A DNA stretch of 46,696 bases from Verrucomicrobiota bacterium (GTDB taxonomy: Bacteria; Verrucomicrobiota; Kiritimatiellia; Kiritimatiellales; Tichowtungiaceae). The stretch covers positions 1-46,696 of the forward strand of contig JAEIOF010000003.1 in the NCBI GenBank assembly GCA_016342445.1, read 5' to 3'. Shown in pieces: positions 1 to 7,550 of the stretch. Positions within the stretch are counted from its first letter, which is position 1. Each line of letters starts with the position of its first letter. The notes beneath the pieces were generated by a model. The model saw only the letters and a program-made list of their open reading frames with translations. It ran no database searches and was not told the DNA's origin. The position numbers and the translations under genes were made by a program.

Positions 1-730
1 CTTTGCGCAGTCCGCTGTAGGTGCGCCGCAGGCAACCGATGACGATACCTGCAAGGGATTCTCCGTCATGCACATCAACGCCTGTCTGCCGGATCGCTGC
101 GGCCTCCATAATTATCTGGCCGAGTTTTTCCGGATCGGACAGGGCCTTTTTAAGGCCTTCGGCTGAGTCCGTGTCGCTGGACTTTCCTTTCAAAAACGCG
201 ACGATTTGGGTGATCTGAGCCGGCGGGATTTCCTCGAGCCCTCCTCCGTCGCCGTCGCCTTTTCCGGTTTTTCGCTCGCCGGAGCGCAGGGTGACATACT
301 TCACATCTTCGAGTTCAATATGCTCCAGCCCACTTCCCGAAAGGGCTTCTTTCATTTTGGAATCCGAGGGGGAACAGAGGGCGACCAATAGTTGTTTGAG
401 TTCATCTTTCGAGAGGCCTGCGTGTAAAACCAGATGGGAGACCTTCATGGTGACGAGTCGTGTTTCGAGCGTGCGAATTGGGATGTCCCGGACGGTGACG
501 GGCTCGTCATCTACGGTCAAAACGCCGTTGAACGAGCCGATGGTCACGCTGCTGCGGCTTTTCAATGTCTCATGGAGACTCTCATAGGACTGGTCGACAA
601 TCTGATCCACGGAGGGGTGATCGGTGCCGTAGACCGAAACGGTTCCGAGACCCCGGCCGATGGCCATCAGCACATTGCGCAGTTTGGGGGTGATCTCTTT
701 TCCAGAGGGGCCGGTTTGGGATGATTTCAT
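1..730 (-). CDS. Partial CDS, unknown protein with an N-terminal domain often found in front of regulatory domains
   Basis: The reading frame is open from an ATG at 730 to the left edge, so the C-terminus is missing (243 codons seen). A good ribosome site (GAGGACG) lies just upstream of the ATG. The first ~110 residues (LRNVLMAIGRGLGTVSVYGTDHPSVDQ, split at residue ~40, followed by VSHLVLHAGLSKDELKQLL) resemble a small N-terminal domain that I recall in front of HD-GYP, HEAT-repeat and other signalling proteins. That link is from memory and not strong. After it comes a glycine-rich linker (GKGDGDGGG, near residue 160) and a helical segment. No signal peptide or membrane segment is visible. 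It follows tkt on the same strand but is separated from it by a terminator, so it is probably its own transcription unit. Function unknown. Confidence 0.7.
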   Translation of the reverse strand, partial: MKSSQTGPSGKEITPKLRNVLMAIGRGLGTVSVYGTDHPSVDQIVDQSYESLHETLKSRSSVTIGSFNGVLTVDDEPVTVRDIPIRTLETRLVTMKVSHLVLHAGLSKDELKQLLVALCSPSDSKMKEALSGSGLEHIELEDVKYVTLRSGERKTGKGDGDGGGLEEIPPAQITQIVAFLKGKSSDTDSAEGLKKALSDPEKLGQIIMEAAAIRQTGVDVHDGESLAGIVIGCLRRTYSGLRK

Positions 731-880
731 TACAACGTCCTCACTCACTTGCTTAAGCATACGCATTCTTTTTTGTGCGAGTGAGCATAGCGGCGAAAAG
801 AAATTGCTTCCAGCAAAAAAATATATGCCGCTATCCGGCAAGACCCCATAAGGAACTTTTTCCAACCCTCGGAAAAAAAG

Positions 881-916
881 AGTCCGGATTTTCCAATCAT
901 TGGAAAAATCCGGACT
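881..916 (-). terminator. Intrinsic terminator of tkt built around the palindrome
   Basis: AGTCCGGATTTTCCAA pairs with TTGGAAAAATCCGGACT across a 3-nt loop. On the minus strand the hairpin is followed by a T-rich run (complement of 873-880). The upper half of the stem is the dispersed TTCCAANNNTTGGAA palindrome (891-905). Confidence 0.8.
891..905. repeat. Palindrome copy, centre TCA
   Basis: TTCCAATCATTGGAA, inside the tkt terminator. A compensated variant, TTCCAGAGTCTGGAA, lies at 922-936, and a decayed one at 857-878. Confidence 0.95.
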
Positions 917-945
917 TACCCTTCCAGAGTCTGGAACGGGGGCGC

Positions 946-2925
946 TTAGCCGACCATCTCTTTGGCGACGTTGTAGACGTTGTCGGCGGTGAAGCCGAAT
1001 TTTTCGGCGAGCAGTCCGCCCGGCGCCGAGGCGCCGAAGGTGTTTTTGCATACGGTTGCACCGGTGCGGCCGATGTATTTTTCCCACCCGAAGGAGGTGC
1101 CGGCTTCAACGACCATGCGTTTGGTGCAATCATCGGCCATGACTTCGCTCTGGTAGGCTTCGTCTTGCGCTTCGAACAGTTCACGGCAAGGCATGTTGAC
1201 CACACGGACGTTAGTGCCTTCGGCGGCCAGTTTGTCAGCGGCGTCCAGGGTGATTTTCATTTCAGACCCCGTCGCGATCATGAGCAGATCCGGTGTGCCT
1301 TCGCCGCTCTGGAACATGGTGTAGGCTCCTTTGATGAGCTGGCCGTCCATGTTGTATTTTTCACGGTCAAGCACGTCGAGATTCTGGCGCGTCAGGCAGA
1401 GGACGGTCGGTCCGCTAGTGTTTTTGAGCGCGGCAATCCATGCGCATCCGGTTTCTTTCGGGTCGCTGGGGCGAATAACGGTTACGTTGGGCATCATGCG
1501 CAGGCTGTTGATGGTTTCGATCGGCTGATGGGTCGGTCCGTCTTCGCCCACCCAGAAGCTGTCGTGGGTGAGGACGTAGATGACCGGCAGGTTCATCAGG
1601 GCGGCGACGCGCAGGGTGGGGCGGAGATAGTCGGCGAAGACCAGAAAGGTGGCGCCGTAGATACGGAAGCCGCCATGAACCTGAATGCCGTTCATGATGG
1701 CACCCATTCCGAGTTCGCGCACCCCGTAGTGGAAGTTGCGGCCTTCGAAGGCGTCGTTTCCAATGTCGGAGTAGTCGTTCAGGTGGGTCATGTTCGATCC
1801 GGCGAGGTCTGCCGATCCCCCAACGAGGAAGGGAAGCTCCTTGGCGAGCTCTTGCAGGATTTTTCCGGAGGCGACGCGGGTGGCGAGTGCCTTGTCGAAG
1901 ATCGGCATTTTTTCGATGAGCGCTTCAGGAATTTCCTGTGTCATGTGGAGATCCCACTGCGCGGCGAGGTCGGCGTTTTCGGCCTGCCAGTCAGCGAAGA
2001 TCTTGTTCCATTCGCTTTCCACCTTTTTCATTTCGGCGAGGCGGGCGGCAAAGATGTCGCGCACTTCCTGCGGGACGAAGAATTTTTCTTCGGACATGCC
2101 GAGCGCTTTTTTGGTGAGAAGAACTTCTGCTTCGCCGAGCGGTGCGCCGTGGCAGTCGTGGCTGCCTTCTTTGTTCGGGGAGCCAAAACCGATTTTGGTT
2201 TTGCAGACGATGAAGGAGGGCTTTTTGGTTTCAGCCTGAGCGGCTTCGATGGCGCTCTGAATTTCGGCGTGGTTGTGGCCGTCGACGGTTTGGACGTGCC
2301 ATCCGTAGGCTTCCATGCGTTTGACCACATCGTCGCTATAGGTGATGCGAACGTCGCCTTCGATGGAGATGAAGTTTTCGTCGTAGAAGACGATCATTTT
2401 ACCTAGACCGTGATTGCCGGCGAGGGAGAAGACTTCGTTGGAGATCCCTTCTTCGAGTTCGCCTTCGGAGCAGATGACGTAGGTGTAGTGGTCGACGATT
2501 TTTTTGGATTCGGTGTTGAAACGGGCGGCGAGCATTTCTTCAGCGATGGCCATTCCGACGCCGTTTCCGCAGCCCTGTCCCAGCGGGCCGGTGGTGGTTT
2601 CGACGCCGGGCGTGTGACCGTATTCCGGATGGCCGGCGGTTTTGCTTCCCCACTGGCGAAAGTTTTTGATTTCGCTCATCGGGAGGTCATAGCCTGCGAG
2701 GTGAAGCAGGGAGTAGATGAGCATGGAGCCGTGTCCGGCGGAGAGGACGAAGCGGTCGCGGTCGGCCCAGTCGGGGTTTTCCGGATTGTGTTTGAGGTAT
2801 TGTGCCCAGAGGACGGCGGCGACATCGGCCATGCCCATCGGCATTCCAGGGTGTCCGGAATTGGCGGCTTGTACGCCGTCCATCGAAAGACCACGAATCG
2901 TATTGGCAATCAGTTTGAGATCCAT
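946..2925 (-). CDS. tkt: Transketolase
   Basis: Transketolase moves two-carbon ketol units between sugar phosphates in the pentose phosphate pathway, using thiamine diphosphate and a divalent metal. The protein has 659 residues, the normal length. Visible landmarks are GHPGMPMG (residues 24-31), AGHGSMLIYSLLH (63-75), GPLGQG (113-118), GFGSPNKEGSHDCHGAPLG, the pyrimidine-side RELGMGAIMNG and EDGPTHQPIE. One oddity: the usual diphosphate/metal motif G-D-G is S-E-G (residues 153-155, CSEGELEEGIS), so the metal-ligand Asp is Glu; the later Asn (N184) is kept. The start is fixed by AAGGAG six bases upstream. A palindrome-bearing terminator follows. It is probably monocistronic. Its substrates come from the sugar phosphates produced by the GH94/pgi genes in this window. 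Confidence 0.96.
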   Translation of the reverse strand: MDLKLIANTIRGLSMDGVQAANSGHPGMPMGMADVAAVLWAQYLKHNPENPDWADRDRFVLSAGHGSMLIYSLLHLAGYDLPMSEIKNFRQWGSKTAGHPEYGHTPGVETTTGPLGQGCGNGVGMAIAEEMLAARFNTESKKIVDHYTYVICSEGELEEGISNEVFSLAGNHGLGKMIVFYDENFISIEGDVRITYSDDVVKRMEAYGWHVQTVDGHNHAEIQSAIEAAQAETKKPSFIVCKTKIGFGSPNKEGSHDCHGAPLGEAEVLLTKKALGMSEEKFFVPQEVRDIFAARLAEMKKVESEWNKIFADWQAENADLAAQWDLHMTQEIPEALIEKMPIFDKALATRVASGKILQELAKELPFLVGGSADLAGSNMTHLNDYSDIGNDAFEGRNFHYGVRELGMGAIMNGIQVHGGFRIYGATFLVFADYLRPTLRVAALMNLPVIYVLTHDSFWVGEDGPTHQPIETINSLRMMPNVTVIRPSDPKETGCAWIAALKNTSGPTVLCLTRQNLDVLDREKYNMDGQLIKGAYTMFQSGEGTPDLLMIATGSEMKITLDAADKLAAEGTNVRVVNMPCRELFEAQDEAYQSEVMADDCTKRMVVEAGTSFGWEKYIGRTGATVCKNTFGASAPGGLLAEKFGFTADNVYNVAKEMVG

Positions 2926-2995
2926 TTTCTTCTCCTTATAGTCGTTAAAAATCTTCCGCTCTGCTAAAAATCTGAGCGAACCTACCGAAAAGCAC

Positions 2996-3028
2996 GGAGG
3001 CTTGCTAATGCGAAATCCTATAAAATGA
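2996..3028 (+). other. Six-codon leader ORF overlapping the PHP start
   Basis: GGAGG at 2996-3000 is spaced 7 nt from an ATG at 3008 that opens a tiny frame (MRNPIK). Its TGA (3026-3028) overlaps the ATG of the PHP gene (3025) as ATGA. The PHP gene has no Shine-Dalgarno of its own at normal spacing. Translation may therefore start on the leader and re-initiate at 3025. Inferred from sequence layout only. Confidence 0.45.
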
Positions 3029-3852
3029 TCGATCTACACTGCCATTCCGTTTTTTCAGACGGCACCAACACACCGGAAGAGCTGGTTGCACTGGCCGAAC
3101 AGGGCGGGCTGACCGCGCTGGCGCTGACCGATCACGATACCACCGACGGACTTGAGCGCTTTATGGCCGCTGGCGCTCAGTCATCGGTCGAAACGCTTGC
3201 AGGCATTGAGTTGAGTGCTGAGTTCGGAGAAAAAACGCTCCATATTCTCGGCTACGGGTTTGATCCCGCCAATGCCGCCCTGCAGGCCGCCCTGAGCTGG
3301 GTGCGAGACGGGCGGACGGAGCGAAATTTCCAAATATTGGAAAAACTCAATGCGCTCGGCTACAACCTGACCTATGAAGACGTCCGCAAACACTCCGCCG
3401 ACGATCTGATCGGCCGTCCGCATTTTGCGGCGGCGCTGATCGAGCAGGGTCACTTTAAGCACAAGAACAAGGTGTTTCAGCAGTTGCTGGGTAAAAACTG
3501 CGCGGCGTATGCGGATCGCCGTCGTTTGACGCCTGAACAATGCCTTGAACTGATTCGCAGTGCCGGCGGGGTTCCGGTGATTGCTCATCCCGGGCAGATG
3601 AAGTTGACCCGCAATAAACTGCGCCGTCTGGTCAAAAAGCTCAAAGAGCAAGGGCTGGGCGGGCTGGAGGTGTGGCATTCAAGTCACCCCGAATATCAGA
3701 TTCAAGCCTTTGAGGGGATCTGTGAAGAGTTTGACCTGATCGCCACCGGCGGAAGCGACTTCCACGGTAAATTGACGCCCGACCTCTCTCTGGGAATCGG
3801 TTTCGGCAATCTGGTTGTTCCCGATGAGGTGCTCGTAAACCTGTTGCCATAA
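3025..3852 (+). CDS. PHP-domain phosphoesterase (RNase AM / nucleoside bisphosphatase-like)
   Basis: A 275-residue cytoplasmic metal-dependent phosphoesterase of the PHP family. Known relatives such as E. coli YciV (RNase AM) trim 5' ends of RNA and dephosphorylate 3',5'-nucleoside bisphosphates. The metal-binding motifs are all present: DLHCHSVFSDG (3-13), LTDHDTTDG (~35-43), GIELSAE (~60-66), HILGYG, PVIAHPGQ (~187-194) and GGSDFHG near the C-terminus. The start codon overlaps the stop of a six-codon leader ORF carrying the only good ribosome site. A copy of the dispersed palindrome (3328-3342) lies inside the gene and encodes NFQILEK. A hairpin directly follows the stop. The exact substrate cannot be told from sequence. 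Confidence 0.9.
   Translation: MIDLHCHSVFSDGTNTPEELVALAEQGGLTALALTDHDTTDGLERFMAAGAQSSVETLAGIELSAEFGEKTLHILGYGFDPANAALQAALSWVRDGRTERNFQILEKLNALGYNLTYEDVRKHSADDLIGRPHFAAALIEQGHFKHKNKVFQQLLGKNCAAYADRRRLTPEQCLELIRSAGGVPVIAHPGQMKLTRNKLRRLVKKLKEQGLGGLEVWHSSHPEYQIQAFEGICEEFDLIATGGSDFHGKLTPDLSLGIGFGNLVVPDEVLVNLLP
3328..3342. repeat. Palindrome copy, centre ATA
   Basis: In the PHP gene; encodes FQILE in frame TTC-CAA. Confidence 0.95.
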
Positions 3853-3854
3853 AA

Positions 3855-3878
3855 AAAGCCCGGCGGATGCCGGGCTTT
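3855..3878 (-). terminator. Convergent terminator, strongest for the Cys-rich gene
   Basis: AAAGCCCGGC pairs perfectly with GCCGGGCTTT across GGAT. On the minus strand it is followed by seven T (complement of 3851-3857), so it terminates the 3899-4207 gene. On the plus strand it could stop PHP transcription less efficiently. Confidence 0.85.
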
Positions 3879-3898
3879 CGTGTGAAGAGAGGAACGGA

Positions 3899-4207
3899 TT
3901 ATTTACCGAACCCGAACTTCCACCATTTTTTGCTCTTTTCCTGGGCTTGGGCGCAGGATTTATCCGTCATTTCACAGGCAGCTTTATCTTTTGCGCCTTT
4001 CACTTCACAGGCAGCTTTATTTTTCATTCCCTTCATGTCGCAAGAGGCTTTATCCTGCACGCCCTTCACCTCGCATTTAGCGGCTTGCATTTTGCAAGCG
4101 GCCTTATCTTTAGCGGCATCGGATGAGACTTCGCATGTTCCGCAGTCGGCCATCACGGCTCCTGAAAACATCAGGGTTCCAGCTATGAGCAATATCCATT
4201 TCTTCAT
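3899..4207 (-). CDS. Small secreted cysteine-stripe repeat protein, unknown function
   Basis: A 102-residue protein with a classical signal peptide (MKKWILLIAGTLMFSGAVMA, cleavage before D21). The mature part is ~80 residues of Lys/Ala/Glu-rich helical repeat. Cysteines lie at 22, 25, 38, 45, 56, 67, 78 and 85. From C38 to C85 the spacings are 7-11-11-11-7, exactly the heptad and hendecad steps of coiled coils, so one face of a helix would carry a line of thiols. The repeat unit is roughly CEVKGAKDKAA. The C-terminus is basic/aromatic (KSKKWWKFGFGK). I do not recognise a family. Plausible roles are disulfide-linked periplasmic or surface filaments, metal binding, or redox buffering; none is shown. 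A good ribosome site (AGAGGAG) precedes the ATG. The gene is single, with its own terminator and a candidate operator. Confidence 0.85.
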   Translation of the reverse strand: MKKWILLIAGTLMFSGAVMADCGTCEVSSDAAKDKAACKMQAAKCEVKGVQDKASCDMKGMKNKAACEVKGAKDKAACEMTDKSCAQAQEKSKKWWKFGFGK

Positions 4208-4261
4208 CGTGTACTCCTCTTTTCGCAGAAGCCTGAATTAGCCCCGCCAATTAATGTGACC

Positions 4262-4297
4262 TTTTTACTATGGTTTGTGAAAAGTGGCAACCACTTT
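4262..4297 (-). promoter_or_regulatory. Candidate promoter and operator of the Cys-stripe gene
   Basis: On the minus strand TTGCCA (4285-4290) and TAAAAA (4262-4267) are 17 nt apart. The -35 box lies inside a perfect inverted repeat, AAAGTGGCAACCACTTT (4281-4297), a typical place for a repressor or activator site. Prediction by eye. Confidence 0.4.
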
Positions 4298-4395
4298 CTG
4301 ATCCGCGCACCGGAAAACAGGAAATCGGGCGATCAAGATTGAATCCCCCGCGCTGCGCATTCAAGATGTGGCCTGATTCACCCTGAAGGTCGTCC

Positions 4396-6489
4396 ATGAA
4401 AGTTGTCATTGCAGAAAAACCATCGGTCGCCCGCGATATTGCCAAGGTGCTCAACATCACCGACAAGAAAAACGGCTACATCGAAGGCCGCGGCTGCGCC
4501 ATCACCTGGGCCTTCGGCCATCTGGTGACCCTTCAGGAGCCGGGGGAATACGATCCGGCGCTCAAACGCTGGTCGCTCGACTCCCTTCCGTTTGTGCCCG
4601 ACGAGTTCAAACTCAAACTGATTGAAAACCGAGGGGTCAACGAACAGTTCGGCGTCATCAAAATGCTGTGCGAGCAGGCCGAAGAAATCGTCTGCGCAAC
4701 CGATGCCGGGCGGGAAGGGGAGCTCATCTTCCGCTACATCCTCGCGCTCTCCAACTGCGAGGATAAACCGATCCGCCGCCTCTGGCTCAACTCGCTCACT
4801 CCCGACGCCATTCAGGAGGCGTTCAAAAATCTCAAGGACGGCCACGAATACGACGCGCTCTACGCCGCCGCCCGCAGCCGCAGCGAGGCCGACTGGATCG
4901 TCGGCCTCAACGCCACTCGCTACTGCACCGTCCGCCACGGCCGCCTCGGCGGCGGGGACGACCGCGTTCTCTGGAGCGTCGGCCGCGTGCAGACCCCGGT
5001 GCTCGCCATGATCGTTCAGCGCGACGACGAGATCGACCAGTTCCGCGCCAAGCCCTTCTGGGAGCTGACCACGAACTATCGCGACACCACCTTCAAATAC
5101 AGCGGCGACCGTTTCCAAACCTTGGAAAGCGCGCAACCTCTGCTCGGAAAGATTACGGGGCGGCCGTTTGAAATCACCGGCGTCACCGGCAAAGAGAAGA
5201 AAGAACAGCCGCCGCAACTCTTCGACCTCACCACGCTCCAGCGCGAAGTCAATAAACAGCACGGACTCTCCGCCGCCGACACGCTCGCCGCCACCCAAAC
5301 CCTCTATGAAGCCAAGCTCGTCACCTATCCGCGAACCGACTCGCGCTATCTCAACAAAGACATGCAGCCGCGCATTCCGAAAATTTTCCAGGCATTGGAA
5401 AAAATCCGCGCCGAGCAGATCGCGCCGCTCGATCTCGCCAACCTTCCGTTTAGCAACCGCATCATCGACGACAAAAAAGTGACCGATCACCACGCCATCA
5501 TTCCCACCGGAATTCTGCCGGGCAATTTGGGCGGTAACGAACAGATCGTTTACAGCGCCATCACCACCCAGTTCATCGCCGCCTTCTATCCCGTCTGCGT
5601 CAAAAAGATCACTACCGTCGACGGGGTCTCCAACGAAGTGGAATTTCAGGCCAAAGGCACGCAGATCATTGAGCCCGGCTGGACCGTCCTCTTCCCGAAA
5701 AAGAAAAAGAAGAAGGACGACGACGAAGAGCAGACGCTGCCCGAATTCGTGAAAGGTGAACAGGGGCCGCACGAACCCGCACTGCGCGAAGGCAAAACCA
5801 AACCGCCGCAGGCCTTTTCTGAAAACTCCCTGCTCGGCGCCATGGAAGCCGCCGGCAAGTTGGTGGATGATGACACCCTGCGCGAAGCCTTAAAGGAGCG
5901 CGGCATCGGAACGCCCGCCACCCGCGCAGCCATCATCGAAACGCTCCTGCGCCGCAATTATATCCGCCGTGAGAAAAAACAGATTCGCGCCACCGACATG
6001 GGCCGCATCCTCATCGCGCTCATTCAAGACCCGCTTTTGAAATCGCCTGAAATGACCGGCGAGTGGGAAGCAAAGCTCAAGCAGATTGAGCGCAAAGAGC
6101 TGGACGATAAACAGTTCATGACCGGTATCGGCGATTATATCCGCGGCGTCATCGACACCGGACGCTCCGGACAGTTCGACACCAACCGCATTGGAAGTTG
6201 TCCGCGTTGCGGAAAAGAGATCATCAAAGGCCGTACCGCCTACGGATGTTCCGGATGGAAAGAGGGCTGTGAATTCGTCCTCAACCCCGCCTACAAAAAC
6301 CTCTCACTGACCGCCAACCAGATTCAGGTCCTGTTGCAGTTGCGCGTCCTGCCGTATCCCATCCACGTTGAAGGCGAACTCCGCATCCTCATTCTCTCCA
6401 CCCAAGGCGATCTCATGGATCTGCGCCTCCCCTCCGCCGACCGCCAAAAATCCGAAAAGAAGCCGGATCGTCCGGCAAAAAAGGGATAG
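4396..6489 (+). CDS. topB: DNA topoisomerase III (type IA)
   Basis: Type IA topoisomerase that passes single strands to decatenate or unlink DNA during replication and recombination. 697 residues. The N-terminal Toprim domain begins KVVIAEKPSVARDIA and contains the acidic DAGREGELIFR motif (~110-120). The catalytic tyrosine is in LVTYPRTDSRYL (Y311). The C-terminus holds a single four-cysteine zinc ribbon, CPRCGKEI...CSGWKEGC. A lysine run followed by acids (PKKKKKKDDDEEQ, ~434-446) sits in a loop and looks like a lineage-specific insertion. Two copies of the dispersed palindrome lie inside (5113-5127 encoding FQTLES; 5386-5400 encoding FQALEK). It stands alone, convergent with nothing; more than 1 kb of non-coding sequence follows. 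Confidence 0.95.
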   Translation: MKVVIAEKPSVARDIAKVLNITDKKNGYIEGRGCAITWAFGHLVTLQEPGEYDPALKRWSLDSLPFVPDEFKLKLIENRGVNEQFGVIKMLCEQAEEIVCATDAGREGELIFRYILALSNCEDKPIRRLWLNSLTPDAIQEAFKNLKDGHEYDALYAAARSRSEADWIVGLNATRYCTVRHGRLGGGDDRVLWSVGRVQTPVLAMIVQRDDEIDQFRAKPFWELTTNYRDTTFKYSGDRFQTLESAQPLLGKITGRPFEITGVTGKEKKEQPPQLFDLTTLQREVNKQHGLSAADTLAATQTLYEAKLVTYPRTDSRYLNKDMQPRIPKIFQALEKIRAEQIAPLDLANLPFSNRIIDDKKVTDHHAIIPTGILPGNLGGNEQIVYSAITTQFIAAFYPVCVKKITTVDGVSNEVEFQAKGTQIIEPGWTVLFPKKKKKKDDDEEQTLPEFVKGEQGPHEPALREGKTKPPQAFSENSLLGAMEAAGKLVDDDTLREALKERGIGTPATRAAIIETLLRRNYIRREKKQIRATDMGRILIALIQDPLLKSPEMTGEWEAKLKQIERKELDDKQFMTGIGDYIRGVIDTGRSGQFDTNRIGSCPRCGKEIIKGRTAYGCSGWKEGCEFVLNPAYKNLSLTANQIQVLLQLRVLPYPIHVEGELRILILSTQGDLMDLRLPSADRQKSEKKPDRPAKKG
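5113..5127. repeat. Palindrome copy, centre ACC
   Basis: In topB; encodes FQTLE. Confidence 0.95.
5386..5400. repeat. Palindrome copy, TTCCAG variant, centre GCA
   Basis: In topB; encodes FQALE. Confidence 0.9.
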
Positions 6490-7050
6490 GGTCATCGCAG
6501 TGTGGGTGATAATATTTTCAGACAACGGCAGATCCGCCAAAGGAGGGAACGTCTTCAACGAGCGACTTGTTCTGCGTAGCTGTAAATGTGAAGAAGAAAG
6601 CGTTTCAACACTTGGTTTTAAAGATTTGTCTGATATCTGATCCTGTTTAGTTGAGGACTGATGGTGAAAATGATGATCGGCAATTGAATAGGCGAGAAAC
6701 CTTAGTCAATTCTTGTTTGATATAGAATGCGGCATGGGCATTAGGCAAAATTATTACCGTTCCGGCGCGGTGGATTTGAAAAAAATGATTTTGACCTTAA
6801 TGATTTTGCCAAATCGAAGCTGAGTAGGGCGTCGCGTCTACACGTTGGTTTTCAACCTGTGGAAGCTTTTTGGCGGCTTTGCGACTTTGGCGAGAGAACT
6901 CTCTTCAATCCTTGGGAAACAGCCCTGATAGTATCAAATGATACTATCCGTTGATGAGTTGGAGATCTGCTTGTGCTTCTGTGCCGCAAGACTTCAGATG
7001 AAGTGGTCCCTGACCTTTGACTTCCGACCTCTGATCTCTATTTCTATTTC

Positions 7051-7098
7051 TTCTCGTTCCACGCGGCGATGCACTCATCGATCGTCAGGTCGTAGAGG
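7051..7098 (-). pseudogene. Duplicated fragment of the hslO 3' end
   Basis: 43 of 48 bases match 10190-10237 inside hslO. Read on the minus strand it encodes LYDLTIDECIAAWNEK, versus LYDLTIDECIVAWNEK in the intact Hsp33. No other part of the gene is present. Confidence 0.8.
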
Positions 7099-7128
7099 GG
7101 AGCCGGGGTCGGTCCGATAATTTGATAA
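7099..7128. repeat. 30-bp dispersed repeat, copy 1
   Basis: Identical over 30 bases to 10076-10105. The core is GGTCCGATAATTTGATAA. A third, diverged copy is at 18656-18679. Confidence 0.85.
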
Positions 7129-7550
7129 GGGAAGAAGGGTCAGCCCGTGATTTGTAGCATTTAGGGACAGGGGTCACGTATTATAGGTAAGTCAAGGCGT
7201 AGTTCTCCACGAGGTGAAACCAATCGTGTTTTTGAGCGTTGATTTACCAGACCACCGTTGCATTACGGGGCGCGTCTCTTGCCTTGTGCCATTCTGACTG
7301 TGCTGAGTTCTACGCAGAGTGTTTTCGGATCATCACGGCCGCAAAAAGGGGGCAAAAAGGGAAAAAGGGGTCAAAAAAGGAGATTCTAAAATTGCCGCTT
7401 CGCTCCTGGTCCAGTTGGTCAGACCCTGTCCTTCGGACGGTCTCAGGCTGACTTTCCTGTCATGCCATTGGGATTGAACGAAGACTGGTACTGGTATTCT
7501 TCCTGAAAATTGGTTAACAATGCTCGCAAAGAGGAGCGGGTAACGTTTAT

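Larger units (their letters stand above)
6490..7550. other. 1.06-kb non-coding region with decayed repeats
   Basis: No credible gene is visible. The region contains a 48-bp piece of the hslO 3' end (7051-7098), immediately joined to a 30-bp repeat identical to 10076-10105. A stretch near 6869-6925 resembles the sequence beside hslO (TTGCGACTTTGGCGAGAG) with a decayed palindrome. A segment around 7162-7187 (GGGACAGGGGTCACGTATTA) resembles sequence that I recall flanking REP-associated transposons. A UUCG-capped small hairpin lies near 7426-7445. This looks like a graveyard of small mobile or duplicated pieces, with the promoter of the phosphatase pair at its right end. Confidence 0.6.

Noticed and set aside
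775-2406. Long open frame on the plus strand opposite tkt
   Set aside because: Antisense to a clear transketolase; Phe/Val/Gly/Asp-rich shadow composition typical of a GC-rich gene read backwards.
4378-5772. Long minus-strand open frame opposite topB
   Set aside because: Shadow of topB; no domains, no ribosome site.
7190-7330. Protein-like string HDWFHLVENYALTYL on the minus strand, possible transposase scrap
   Set aside because: Interrupted by stops and too short to assign to any family.
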